Positions 1 to 6,939 of a stretch of DNA of 44,423 nucleotides are shown in pieces. Location: positions 1 to 44,423 of the IMG/VR virus record IMGVR_UViG_3300010354_000163; one strand, written 5' to 3'. The translations under genes were made by a program, and so were the position numbers. Source of the DNA: a virus. Numbering within the stretch: the first letter of the stretch is position 1; each line of letters begins with the position of its first letter. The notes under the pieces are model-generated. The model did not search any database. It saw nothing but the letters and a program-made list of their open reading frames with translations, and was not told the origin of the DNA.

Positions 1-458
1 ACGGATTTCATGTATTTCCAGCTTGCAATGCTCCAATTGCAAGCGCTAGTGGAATATCCCAGTGTGGACTTCTGGTCATTGCCAGGGAAACCACAAGTGC
101 GTCTGCAACTGTTCTAGCCAGCAATTCAGCTGTAGCAGGCGCCGATAACCAAGTCGCTCTTCCCAGCAATAGCGCATACAGTTTCTCCGGTGAGGTGATC
201 GCGGGTGTCACTGGCGGCGGCGACACTGCCCGCTGGACAATCAATGGTGCCATCAAGCGTGGCGCAGCCGCTGCGTCAACCGCCTTGGTGGGCACACCCA
301 CTGTCACCATGACCCACAACAATGCTGGTGCCGCCGCGTGGACTGTTGCCGTCACAGCCGACACCACCAATGGCGCTTTGGCTGTGACCGTCACTGGAGC
401 AGCGGCCACAACAATCCGCTGGGTTTGCCGCATCAACACCACTGAAATGACCTACTGA
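1..458 (+). CDS. Phage tail fibre/tail protein, C-terminal part (5' end outside window)
   Basis: The frame is open from base 3 to the stop at 456-458, so the gene enters from the left edge; the internal ATG at 195 is not its start. About 151 residues are visible. The end is a Thr/Val/Ala-rich beta-strand domain with the pattern GGGDTARW...KRGAAA..T.LVGTPTVT..NNAG.AAW.V.VTADT.NGAL.VTVTG.A.TTIRWV. From memory this resembles C-terminal domains of phage tail fibre and tail-tip proteins. It is a virion component, probably distal tail. The stop overlaps the next ATG (TGATG), so translation is probably coupled. The general structural role is likely; the exact fibre type is inferred. Confidence 0.6.
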   Translation, partial: GFHVFPACNAPIASASGISQCGLLVIARETTSASATVLASNSAVAGADNQVALPSNSAYSFSGEVIAGVTGGGDTARWTINGAIKRGAAAASTALVGTPTVTMTHNNAGAAAWTVAVTADTTNGALAVTVTGAAATTIRWVCRINTTEMTY

Positions 459-733
459 TGGCCCTGATCATTGACCTTGCCGAAACCAACATCGGCATCC
501 CTATCCCCGCGTCCTACGCACGCATCACGCTGCTTCGTGCGGACAAAGAGGGGCTGCTATTGCAGGTGACTCACTACGCATCCGCCGCTGCTCGCGCCGC
601 TGAGGCCAGCCCGGTCTATGACCGAACGTTTATGGCGCCGACCAGTGAATTGCAGCCTGGTCCGACTCCCCTCGCGATCGGGTACGAGTGGCTGAAGGCG
701 CAGCCGCAATACGTCGCCGCGCAAGACGCATGA
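458..733 (+). CDS. Small phage protein of unknown function, tail region
   Basis: A 91-residue protein starting MALIIDLAETNIGIPIPASYARI. It has no membrane segment or cysteine motif and reads as a small mixed alpha/beta fold. Its ATG overlaps the stop of the tail-fibre gene by one base, and its stop overlaps the next ATG (ATGA at 730-733), so it is locked into the tail operon. I do not recognise the family. Position suggests a tail accessory or assembly protein, which is inference only. Confidence 0.6.
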   Translation: MALIIDLAETNIGIPIPASYARITLLRADKEGLLLQVTHYASAAARAAEASPVYDRTFMAPTSELQPGPTPLAIGYEWLKAQPQYVAAQDA

Positions 734-860
734 GCAGCCGCCGAGAGTAAATCCTCGCGCACGTCGCAGCCGCCCTGGTCGGAACAGTTGATGTCGGCAG
801 CAGGATCTATCGCAGTCGTGTCGAGGCCTTCACTCGAGACGAGGCGCCGGCCGACTGCCG
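730..860 (+). pseudogene. Broken small tail protein (tail-terminator/minor-tail-like) with in-frame stop
   Basis: The ATG at 730 overlaps the previous stop (ATGA). The frame reads MSSRRE, then TAA at 748-750, then continues ILAHVAAALVGTVDVGSR and IYRSRVEAFTRDEAPA before losing homology near 855. The text on both sides of the TAA fits one N-terminus (RRE-Q-ILAHV would need CAA, one C-to-T change). The reading frame then runs into unrelated sequence and stops at 880-882. This looks like the first third of a small tail protein of the kind that defines tail diameter or completion, inactivated by a nonsense change and a 3' deletion. Confidence 0.5.
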
Positions 861-1062
861 GCGATCGACGGCTCTCAGCTGACGAACATGGCCTCGCTGG
901 TTGGTCCGCAGGGCCCAGCCGGCCCCGCCGGCCCTGCAGGCGCTACCGGGCCACAAGGTGCTGCAGGCAGCAGCGCCTATCAGGTCGCTGTCGCGGGTGG
1001 ATTCGTCGGAACGGAGGCCCAGTGGCTGGCATCGCTGGTGGGGCCCCAAGGGCCCGCCCGCG
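849..1062 (+). pseudogene. Collagen-like tail fibre fragment
   Basis: In the second frame the sequence reads GRLPAIDGSQLTNMASLVGP and then Gly-X-Y triplets (GPQGPAGPAGPAGATGPQGA), a linker AYQVAVAGGFVGTEAQWLAS, and a second LVGPQGPA. Phage fibres commonly alternate such collagen-like rods with this linker. The piece has no plausible own start except the internal ATG at 888, and its left edge abuts the broken gene before it. Near 1053-1062 homology moves to another frame. It is probably an internal fragment of a once longer adhesin fibre joined here by deletion. Confidence 0.5.
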
Positions 1063-1347
1063 CCAACTCCCGACTGGGCCACCTTCCGCGGGGCCCTGTT
1101 GATCTCCGAATCTGTCGCCGCTGTAATGTCCGCCGCGCGTGCCGCCGGCTGTGAACCAGGCGTCACCGCCCTGCCGGTGGCACTGGAGCGCGCCCAGTCC
1201 GGCGACGTGAGCGAGTTCGCCGCCTGCTGGGCCCTGGTGGCCGCTGCCGGCAATGCCAGCGCCGAGATGCTCGCTGAACTGGCCAGCCTGGCCACCAGCT
1301 GCAACCTGCCGGCGGAGTTCATCGCGGCGTTGCAGCCGGCAACCTGA
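1063..1347 (+). pseudogene. C-terminal fragment of small phage protein, frame-shifted onto collagen-like fibre
   Basis: Reads PTPDWATFRGALLISESV, then an alanine-rich helical region with two phrases, FAACWALVAAAGNASAEM and CNLPAEFIAALQ, ending PAT. I recall small cyanobacterial prophage proteins beginning M-x-DWATFR with this shape, but here there is no ATG, GTG or TTG before the DW motif, so the piece could only be made by a +1 shift from the collagen-like frame. It may be a fusion broken by a frameshift, a phase-variable fibre end, or an assembly error in the GC-rich stretch at 1038-1062. Confidence 0.4.
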
Positions 1348-1379
1348 CCCAGTAACGCGCAGCAAATGGGCCCATCTCG

Positions 1380-1769
1380 ATGACTGAGCCGGACGCCACC
1401 ACGCTGGGGATCATCGACCGGCTCGGGAAGCTGGAGGGGTTGCTGGTCGGACTGCAGAACTCCATCGGGCAGAGTCAGTCCCAGTGGGCAGGCTCCCAGG
1501 CCCGCGTGGAGCGGCTGGAGGAGCGACTGGTGGCGCTGGAGTCGCGGCAGGTCACGCGCGATGACCTGCGGGCCCTCAGTGAGAAGGTGGACGCCCTGGT
1601 GGCCAGCGAAGCCAAGCAGTCAGCCGGGGTCAGCCTGGCCGGCTGGGGCGTGACCAACCTGGCGCCGTGGCTCGCCGTGGTCGTCGCCGTGCTGGCGTTG
1701 ATCGGCGTGGGTGCCAACCGTGAAGCCATGGAACAGCAGGAGCGGCAGCAGATGGAGGCTCGCCCATGA
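1380..1769 (+). CDS. Coiled-coil, single-span membrane protein of the lysis cassette
   Basis: A 129-residue protein. Residues about 10-80 form a heptad-like coiled coil (LGKLEGLLVGLQ, ARVERLEERLVALES, LRALSEKVDALV), followed by one strongly hydrophobic span near 97-115 (LAPWLAVVVAVLALIGVGA) and a charged Glu/Gln tail. This layout recalls haemolysin XhlA-like accessory holins. It overlaps the next membrane gene by ATGA and precedes the endolysin, supporting a lysis role. It is an inner-membrane protein by prediction. Function is inferred from architecture and neighbours. Confidence 0.6.
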   Translation: MTEPDATTLGIIDRLGKLEGLLVGLQNSIGQSQSQWAGSQARVERLEERLVALESRQVTRDDLRALSEKVDALVASEAKQSAGVSLAGWGVTNLAPWLAVVVAVLALIGVGANREAMEQQERQQMEARP

Positions 1770-1969
1770 CACGCATCATCGTCTCGGCCCTGGTGGGCTG
1801 CGTCATCCTCTCCGCCGTCGGCGGGTTCGGCGCGCCGCTGTTGTGCCGTGGCAGCAGTGACGACCGCTGCGGCGAGAACTGGCGTACGGCGGCGGCTGGG
1901 GCACTGGCGGCCGGCGGCACGCTCGGGACCCTGCTGGCCAAGCTGGTCAGCGACGACCGTCAGCCCTGA
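1766..1969 (+). CDS. Small two-span membrane protein, candidate holin
   Basis: A 67-residue protein with two hydrophobic segments (about residues 4-26, IIVSALVGCVILSAVGGFGA, and about 41-60, AAAGALAAGGTLGTLLAKL) and a short charged tail (VSDDRQP). Size, two spans and location before an endolysin without a secretion signal make it the best holin candidate. It is coupled to the preceding coiled-coil membrane gene by ATGA. Its last bases overlap the converging minus-strand gene by about 10 bp. Confidence 0.6.
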   Translation: MTRIIVSALVGCVILSAVGGFGAPLLCRGSSDDRCGENWRTAAAGALAAGGTLGTLLAKLVSDDRQP

Positions 1970-2265
1970 ACCTCCTGGGCCTGCCTGAGCCGGTAGCCCT
2001 CGGCGATGTCCATCTGGTAGCCCTCCAGCTCGCGGGTGCTGGTGCCGCGCGCGCCGACAATCACGATTGACGTTCCCTCTTCGACGTAGCAGTAGCCCTC
2101 GTGTGCCGGCTCCGCTTCGACACCAACGACGCCGTGCAAGATCGCATTGGCAGCGAACATCGTCCCGGCCGGCAGCAGCTCAAACTCTCGCCCCCAGACG
2201 TGCCCACCGTCGTCCGGCAGCCGGTAGAGGTTCTGATCGCCCCATGCGAGGGTCGGCGCAGTCAT
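1960..2265 (-). CDS. Conserved-looking hypothetical protein inside lysis cassette
   Basis: A 101-residue protein beginning MTAPTLAWGDQNLYRLPDDG on the strand opposite to the lysis genes. It is acidic, with no membrane span or cysteine motif; WGREFELLPAGTMF and EGTSIVIVGARGTSTREL suggest a beta-rich fold. It converges with the holin gene and lies head-to-head with the endolysin. A lone minus-strand gene in a plus-strand late operon looks like a moron, an independently acquired gene, but I see no dedicated promoter. Function unknown. Confidence 0.5.
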   Translation of the reverse strand: MTAPTLAWGDQNLYRLPDDGGHVWGREFELLPAGTMFAANAILHGVVGVEAEPAHEGYCYVEEGTSIVIVGARGTSTRELEGYQMDIAEGYRLRQAQEVQG

Positions 2266-2321
2266 CGGCCCGCAGTGGCTGCCAGAGGTTGCCGGGAAAG
2301 CTGGGGCAACCGCTCAATCGC

Positions 2322-3386
2322 ATGGCGCCGATCAGGTTGGTCAACGTCGCCAGGGCCTATCAGGGCCTGAGCCATCAAACCGCAGCGCTGGAGTGGCTGC
2401 AGGAGCGGATCCCGGATGAGGTGTTGGCCGAGTTCGCCGAGCTGTTTCGCGCTGATCCACCAGCCAAGCCGCAGGCCAGCCCGTCGCCCGGCACCGATTG
2501 GCTGACGCCATGCCGGCGCATTGTCCAGGAGTTCGAGGGGTGCCGGCTGGAGGCCTACCCCGACCCCGGCACCGGCGGCGACCCGTGGACGATCGGGTGG
2601 GGACACACTGGGCCAGACGTGCGGCCGGGGCTGACCTGGACTCAGGAGCAGGCAGACACGGAGCTTGATGCAGAGCTGATTGATCTGCGCTCTGACGTGG
2701 TGGCCCTGCTGCCGATGGCGACCCGCTGGACCGCCAACCAGCAGGCGGCACTGGTCTCGTTCGCCTACAACGTCGGCATCGGCGCCTTGAGGGAGTCCAC
2801 CCTGCGCCGACGGCTCATGGCCGGGGACGATCCGGCCACCGCCGTCGCCGAGGAGCTCCCGCGCTGGAACAAGGGCGGCAGCGGCGTGATGGCAGGCCTG
2901 GTCCGGCGCCGCGCGGCAGAGGTGGCGCTCTTCACTGGTGGCCAGACCGGCCCGGTCACACCTGGTCGGGTGCGGCCGGGGGACTCGTTCTCAACCCGCC
3001 TGACAGCTCACTTCACACTCGGCGAGTTCGCGCTCTACCAGGAGGAGCGGCGATTCCAAGTGCAGCATCAAGTGGACACCGCTGCGGAGCTGGCGGCCTT
3101 CCTGGAGCGCCTGCGGACTCGGTTCGGCGGTAAGCCTGTGGTCATTACCTCCGGCTACAGGCCAGCGGCCGTGAATCGCGCCGTCGGTGGAGCCAGTCAG
3201 TCCGAGCATCTCTACGACGTGCCGGACGTGGGCGCCGTGGATGTGTTCGTCGAAGGTGCGGACATTCAGGCGGTGCAGGCCTGGTGTGACGCTGAGTGGT
3301 CCTACTCGCTGGGCTATGGGGCACCGAAGGGGTTCGTTCACATCGGCATCCGGGCCGGCCGGCCTCGCGTCCGGTGGGATTACTGA
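2322..3386 (+). CDS. Modular endolysin: GH24 (T4-type) lysozyme plus M15 peptidase
   Basis: A 354-residue enzyme that degrades host peptidoglycan at lysis. An N-terminal helical region (about 1-60, LVNVARAYQGL...ALEWLQE) is followed by a T4-lysozyme-like domain with the catalytic stretch EFEGCRLEAYPD and GWGHT, and SFAYNVGIGALRES. The C-terminal domain carries the M15 D-Ala-D-Ala carboxypeptidase-like zinc pattern, SGYRP..NRAVGGASQSEH...AVDVFVE and FVHIGI. The frame stays open upstream to 2067, but that stretch overlaps the opposite gene; ATG 2322 gives the family-like start MAPIRLVNVARAYQGL. No signal peptide, so it needs the holin. One protein attacks both glycan and peptide bonds. Confidence 0.85.
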   Translation: MAPIRLVNVARAYQGLSHQTAALEWLQERIPDEVLAEFAELFRADPPAKPQASPSPGTDWLTPCRRIVQEFEGCRLEAYPDPGTGGDPWTIGWGHTGPDVRPGLTWTQEQADTELDAELIDLRSDVVALLPMATRWTANQQAALVSFAYNVGIGALRESTLRRRLMAGDDPATAVAEELPRWNKGGSGVMAGLVRRRAAEVALFTGGQTGPVTPGRVRPGDSFSTRLTAHFTLGEFALYQEERRFQVQHQVDTAAELAAFLERLRTRFGGKPVVITSGYRPAAVNRAVGGASQSEHLYDVPDVGAVDVFVEGADIQAVQAWCDAEWSYSLGYGAPKGFVHIGIRAGRPRVRWDY

Positions 3387-3682
3387 GCCATCAGATCGAC
3401 GGGTCAGAGCTGGTTCCGAAACGCGAGGGCAAGGCCAGGCTCAGGCGCGGCATCTTCGACGCCTGGGGCCACGGCTGCGCCTACTGCGGCGCCCCTGCTG
3501 ACACCCTCGATCACGTCCGCCCACTGGCCCGCGGTGGGCTCACGGTGCGGGAGAACTTGATCCCCGCCTGCTCCCCCTGCAACCTGCGCAAGGGACACGC
3601 CGACGCGCTCGACTGGTTCCGCGGCCACCACGGCTGGACAGCAGAGCGGGAGGCGCGCCTGCTCGACTGGATCGCCGCCTAG
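3374..3682 (+). CDS. HNH endonuclease
   Basis: A 102-residue protein starting at GTG 3374 and overlapping the endolysin end by 13 bp. It shows a zinc-bound HNH site: CAYCG, then LDHVRPLARGG, then ENLIPACSPCN, so two CxxC pairs frame the DH and N residues. HNH proteins nick or cut DNA, and phage versions often act in packaging with terminase or as mobile endonucleases. Here it sits far from the terminase genes. The ORF stays open further upstream, but that part lies inside the endolysin gene. Its end overlaps the converging gene at 3679. Confidence 0.8.
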   Translation: MGLLSHQIDGSELVPKREGKARLRRGIFDAWGHGCAYCGAPADTLDHVRPLARGGLTVRENLIPACSPCNLRKGHADALDWFRGHHGWTAEREARLLDWIAA

Positions 3683-3897
3683 ACGCCAGGCTCGTCCACC
3701 TCCGACGGGCCCCGGCATGGCAGGGTCGGCCCGCAGGTGGGCGGCTCCAGTCCTCGCGCGCGGCACATCGCCTCAAACTCCGAGGTTGCCCGCATGCCCG
3801 ATGGATCCTCAACGCACATCCCGAGCCCGCAGACCCTCCAAACCGCCTGCCCGTCTCGGATCACCAGCTCCCTGGTGGGCAGGTCGCGGTCATCCAT
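3679..3897 (-). CDS. Small cysteine-containing hypothetical protein
   Basis: A 72-residue protein beginning MDDRDLPTRELVIRDGQAVW. Four cysteines (VCGLGMC, AMCRARG, PTCGPTLPC) hint at a metal site or disulfides. It converges on the HNH gene with a 4-bp overlap and is transcribed away from the integrase region. The longer upstream extension of the frame is Arg/Ser/His rich and looks non-coding, so the internal ATG at 3895-3897 was chosen. Family unknown. Confidence 0.5.
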   Translation of the reverse strand: MDDRDLPTRELVIRDGQAVWRVCGLGMCVEDPSGMRATSEFEAMCRARGLEPPTCGPTLPCRGPSEVDEPGV

Positions 3898-3981
3898 GGC
3901 GGTGCGGCGGGTGCCCGTAGGTTGCCGGCAGGAATGCACCTCGATGGACGGGTGCCGAGATCGCTTGCGGTGACTGGGGTG

Positions 3982-4014
3982 GAGATACGACATCCGGGAA
4001 GTTCCCGAGGATCT
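3982..4014. repeat. Nested inverted repeat upstream of integrase, candidate attP core
   Basis: The 13-bp palindrome CGGGAAGTTCCCG (3995-4007) lies inside an outer inverted pair GAGAT (3982-3986) and ATCTC (4010-4014). It is in the 295-bp gene-free stretch 3898-4192 before the integrase. Tyrosine recombinases bind inverted core-type sites, so this is a reasonable crossover candidate. Sequence is seen; the role is inferred. Confidence 0.35.
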
Positions 4015-4096
4015 CTACCTCGCTGTCCTGGCCAGGCGCAACGCCGAGAGTCAAGGCCTGGCGGGCGATCTCGGCGGCTGCGGCACCAATGCGGCA

Positions 4097-4126
4097 GGGA
4101 CAGGAAGGGACAGGAAGGGACAGGAA
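4097..4126 (+). repeat. Three tandem copies of GGGACAGGAA
   Basis: Three perfect, contiguous 10-bp repeats at 4097-4106, 4107-4116 and 4117-4126, about 66 bp before the integrase start. A 10-bp period places each copy on the same DNA face. Arm-type integrase sites, excisionase sites or a repressor array are possible. Nothing else recognisable is present in 3898-4192 apart from the palindrome at 3995-4007. Confidence 0.6.
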
Positions 4127-4192
4127 ATGCAAGGGTGATGGACCGGCCGTCCATCCCGTTCACCAGAGCCGCCCGTCCGTTTCGTATTCCCC

Positions 4193-5185
4193 ATGGCCTC
4201 TGTCAACGTCCACAAGGGCCGGCTGTACCTGCTGGCGAAGGTGCCCAGGCGCGATGGGCAGCCGGGCCTCCAGCAGACCCGGATTGCCCTACGGCTGGAC
4301 GACACGCCAGTCAACCGCCGGGCGGCAGCGAAGCAGCTGCAGACCCTGGAGCGGCAGCTGCAGCGGGGGGAGTTTGAGTGGGGCTACTGGACCGACGAGC
4401 CGGAAGGGGTGACCTGGCGCGAGGCGATCGCCAGGCTCTACCGGGCGAAGGTCGTCTTAGGTCGCACCGGTGAGAGCACCTGGCAGGTCAACTATCTGGG
4501 CCGCCTGCGGCAGATCCCGGCCGGCAGCCTCTGCACTTCCGAAAGCATGGCGGAGGCGCTGCGGCGCTACGACCGGGGCAGCTGCTCCTACAAGGAGCTG
4601 TTCTACCTCCTGCGGCACATCGCCCGCCTGGTGGCGGTTCCGTTCCCGGAGGTGCCGGTGCCGACCTACCGCGAAGCGCAGCCGGTGGCGGTGCCGACCG
4701 ATGCGGAGATCGTCACCTGGGTCGAGGCGGCGCCGGAGCCGTCCGCCTGGTACTGGGGGATGATGGCCTGCTACGGCCTGCGGCCCCATGAGATCGAGGG
4801 GGCCGAGCTGGTGGACCGCGACTACTGCCAGGTTCAGGACGCCACCAAGACAGGATTTCGCACCGTGGTCCCGTTGCCGCGGGACTGGGTGGAGCGGTTC
4901 CGGCTCCGGGAGCGACGGCTACGGCCGGGCACCGGACAGCGGCCGGATGCCGTCAGCAAGTGGCTCTCAAAGGAGTTGCGCAAGCTCTCGCTGCCGTGGC
5001 GGCCGTACGCGCTGCGGCACGCCTATGCGGCGAGGTTGTGGCGGGAGGGCGGCAGCCGGCTGGACCTCTACACCGCAGCGCGGCTCATGGGGCACACGGC
5101 AGCACAGCACGCGAAAACCTACCGCGCGCACATTCAGCCGCACCTGGTGGCAGAGGCGGCGGAGAGGGCGTTAGGGGGTAATTAG
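4193..5185 (+). CDS. int: Tyrosine recombinase (phage integrase)
   Basis: A 330-residue site-specific recombinase that would integrate the phage into, and excise it from, the host chromosome. The N-terminal part (about 1-65) is a basic arm-binding-like region, the middle (about 70-150) a core-binding helical domain, and the C-terminal part carries the catalytic set: R197 in CYGLRPHE, K219 in DATKTGFR, R275 and H276 in PYALRHAY, H301 in MGHT, and nucleophile Y310 in KTYRAH. The first His of the usual HxxR box is Tyr272, seen in some integrases. Start ATG 4193 follows the repeat region. Its 3' end converges with an excisionase-like gene with a 15-bp overlap. Confidence 0.9.
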   Translation: MASVNVHKGRLYLLAKVPRRDGQPGLQQTRIALRLDDTPVNRRAAAKQLQTLERQLQRGEFEWGYWTDEPEGVTWREAIARLYRAKVVLGRTGESTWQVNYLGRLRQIPAGSLCTSESMAEALRRYDRGSCSYKELFYLLRHIARLVAVPFPEVPVPTYREAQPVAVPTDAEIVTWVEAAPEPSAWYWGMMACYGLRPHEIEGAELVDRDYCQVQDATKTGFRTVVPLPRDWVERFRLRERRLRPGTGQRPDAVSKWLSKELRKLSLPWRPYALRHAYAARLWREGGSRLDLYTAARLMGHTAAQHAKTYRAHIQPHLVAEAAERALGGN

Positions 5186-5389
5186 CAGCGCCCCCGGCGC
5201 CACCGCCGCCAGGTTCACCCGCACCGTCCGCCGGGATGCGCCGACCGGGGCCAGGTCGATCAGCTCCCGGCCCCAGCGCCAGCGGCTCTTTCGGCTTGCG
5301 TCCGCCTCGTGGATGAGGCGCTTGATGTGCCGATCCGAGACGCCCAGGGCCTCGGCAGCCTCGGCAACCGTGAGCAGGTGGCGGGTCAT
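5171..5389 (-). CDS. Excisionase-like small HTH DNA-binding protein
   Basis: A 72-residue protein with an N-terminal MerR/HTH_17-type helix-turn-helix, LTVAEAAEALGVSDRHIKRL, followed by a basic wing (SRKSRWRWGRELIDL) and a hydrophobic tail. Such proteins act as recombination directionality factors or small repressors. It converges on the integrase with a 15-bp overlap and is the last gene of the long minus-strand unit, overlapping the dCTP deaminase gene by 4 bp. Its position beside the integrase supports a Xis-like role; this remains inference. Confidence 0.65.
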   Translation of the reverse strand: MTRHLLTVAEAAEALGVSDRHIKRLIHEADASRKSRWRWGRELIDLAPVGASRRTVRVNLAAVAPGALLITP

Positions 5390-5898
5390 CCGCGACTCCC
5401 CTGCACCGTGGCGTCCCCGTTGTAGCGGCCGGTCTCCCGGTAGGAGCGGCGGGGCGGCTCGCACGGATGGAACACGATCTGGCCGATGCGCATCCCGGGC
5501 CAGAGCGGCAGCCAGTGGAGCTGCCGGTTGTTGCGCAGCTCCAGGGTCAGTACAGACCCGCACCAGCCGGGGTCCAGCCACACGGCGAGGGCCTGATCGG
5601 CGCCTTCGCGGGCACGGCTCGACTTCAACCGGAACTCACCCGCAACGGTGTCGGGCATGTTGAAGGTCTCCTGAGTCGGCGCCAGCAGGAACTGACCCGG
5701 GCGCCACATGTACGGCTCCGCTTCGGTGTGATGCTGCAGCGGATACGGAACCAGAGCAGGCGATTCCGCGGATTCGATCAGCAGGGTGTCGCCCAGGCGC
5801 ACATCAAGGCTGGCGGGATTCAGCAGCGCCGGATCGTACGGGCTCACCATGCCCTCCAGGCAGAGGGCTTCGATCTGGTGGTCAACAAGGACAGACAT
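5386..5898 (-). CDS. dcd: dCTP deaminase family protein
   Basis: A 170-residue protein of the dCTP deaminase/dUTPase superfamily. dCTP deaminase converts dCTP to dUTP and ammonia, feeding dUMP to thymidylate synthesis. The family signature is visible as RLKSSRAREG, then AVWLDPGWCGSVLTLELRN, with NPASLDVRLGD near the N-terminus and a C-terminal stretch PGMRIGQIVF. Length is near the usual 170-190. It sits in the same gene string as thyX. Bifunctional dCTP deaminase/dUTPase activity cannot be excluded from sequence alone. Start ATG 5896-5898 overlaps the previous stop (TGATG). Confidence 0.8.
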   Translation of the reverse strand: MSVLVDHQIEALCLEGMVSPYDPALLNPASLDVRLGDTLLIESAESPALVPYPLQHHTEAEPYMWRPGQFLLAPTQETFNMPDTVAGEFRLKSSRAREGADQALAVWLDPGWCGSVLTLELRNNRQLHWLPLWPGMRIGQIVFHPCEPPRRSYRETGRYNGDATVQGSRG

Positions 5899-6095
5899 CA
5901 GCCGAGAGGGGCGAAGGGTGAAGGGGAGAGGCCGCCGAGAAGGTCGATGGCCTCCAGCTCGCGGAAGTAGCGGCGGCGGGCTTCCGCGGCCTCGGCAAGG
6001 AAGCCATCGGTCGCGAGGCTGGCGGCCTCAGCACCGGCGATGTGCGCGCGGCGGCCGATGTTCTGACGCAGGGCCAGGGTGAGTTCAGGAGTCAT
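5898..6095 (-). CDS. Small helical hypothetical protein
   Basis: A 65-residue, mostly alpha-helical protein starting MTPELTLALRQNIGRRAHIA and ending LGGLSPSPFAPLG. It is linked to dcd by a TGATG overlap and overlaps the end of the preceding gene by 4 bp (ATGA). No recognisable motif. The ORF remains open upstream, but the start at 6093-6095 fits the tight gene packing. Confidence 0.55.
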   Translation of the reverse strand: MTPELTLALRQNIGRRAHIAGAEAASLATDGFLAEAAEARRRYFRELEAIDLLGGLSPSPFAPLG

Positions 6096-6685
6096 GCAAA
6101 TGTCCAGTGGTAGCCGGCTGATCGCCAGCCAGAACGGATGGCCTGTCGGATGGAGCAACGCGAGACGTTTACCTGTTCAGCAGCGGCGCGGATGGACGCA
6201 TAGCGCCTGCCGGTCTCAACGGCTCGAACCGGCTTAGGGTCCATCGCGCGGCGCGGGAATCGCGCAGCAATGCCATCAGCAAGCGGACGGTCCTCCAGCA
6301 GGAGGAATAGCCTATCGGCGTCAATGCCTGCAAACAATGACGGCTGCTGCTTGGCGAGTTTGCGCAGGTCGGATCGGCGAAAGAATCGGCGCCTATTGGG
6401 TCCGCGATGGCACGGGATACCTTTGCAATCTGTCCAGTATCGAGCAGTGAATAGCGTTACGCCAAGCATGGCGCAAACGTATCCCGTCGACACCCAGTCA
6501 CCGCATGACTTGTCGGTGACACGAAGCGATGAAGCCTTCTTCTGCAGTGCTTTACGAGTGCGGACCGGGTGGCCGTAAGCACTGGCCCAGAGGTTGTAGG
6601 CACTGGGGTAGCGATCGACTGGCTGATTCTCAATCATGTGCATCAGCATTTCAGTCTCTTCGTCGCTCCATCGAATCCCGCTCAT
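6092..6685 (-). CDS. Multi-HTH DNA-binding protein with NUMOD1-like C-terminus
   Basis: A 197-residue protein beginning MSGIRWSDEETEMLMHMIEN, a Myb/SANT-like opening. A second DNA-binding-looking part (about 65-110, WVSTGYVCAMLGVTLFTARY...RRFFRRSDLRKLAK) resembles a MerR-type HTH. The C-terminus (about 153-197, VETGRRYASIRAAAEQVNVS then CSIRQAIRSGWRSAGYHW) matches the NUMOD1/IENR1 repeat that tethers homing endonucleases to DNA. No HNH or GIY-YIG core is visible, so it may be a nuclease-less relative acting as a regulator. Its DNA is more AT-rich than its neighbours, suggesting transfer. Confidence 0.6.
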   Translation of the reverse strand: MSGIRWSDEETEMLMHMIENQPVDRYPSAYNLWASAYGHPVRTRKALQKKASSLRVTDKSCGDWVSTGYVCAMLGVTLFTARYWTDCKGIPCHRGPNRRRFFRRSDLRKLAKQQPSLFAGIDADRLFLLLEDRPLADGIAARFPRRAMDPKPVRAVETGRRYASIRAAAEQVNVSRCSIRQAIRSGWRSAGYHWTFA

Positions 6686-6939
6686 GGCACCATCCACGCA
6701 TGCCGGTTGATGCCCGGATGCACCAACTCGCCGGAGCGATGCAGATCCGACAGCGCAGAGCTGAGCGCCACGCGCCAGGCTTGCCGCTGGTAGGGGCCCA
6801 GCTTGCACAGGTCGGCGCGGGTGAGAGTGACCTGCTCCGCTGCCCATGTGAACAGCGCTCGGGACTTGATGACGGTGCCGGAGGGTTGGGCTTTGATCCA
6901 GTCGCGCAGGATCTGGCGCCAGGCGGTGCGGTCGGTCAT
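6682..6939 (-). CDS. Small hypothetical protein, probable wHTH-like fold
   Basis: An 85-residue protein starting MTDRTAWRQILRDWIKAQPS. The pattern of helices followed by SALSDLHRSGELVHPGINRHAW resembles a winged-helix C-terminal half (recognition helix and wing). It overlaps both neighbours by 4 bp. DNA binding is a guess from secondary-structure appearance; no family recognised. Confidence 0.5.
   Translation of the reverse strand: MTDRTAWRQILRDWIKAQPSGTVIKSRALFTWAAEQVTLTRADLCKLGPYQRQAWRVALSSALSDLHRSGELVHPGINRHAWMVP

Noticed and set aside
788-1365. Several overlapping long frames on both strands in 788-1365
   Set aside because: Only the collagen-like and DWATFR frames have sensible protein content; the others are Arg/Ala/Gly-rich antisense shadows of GC-rich coding DNA.
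2067-2321. Upstream extension of the endolysin frame
   Set aside because: It overlaps the minus-strand gene and is Arg/Ser/Pro-rich without domain content; ATG 2322 gives a family-like N-terminus.
4423-4432. GCGATCGC (HIP1) octamer inside the integrase gene
   Set aside because: HIP1 is abundant in many cyanobacterial genomes, but I noticed only this copy here, so it gives no host signal.
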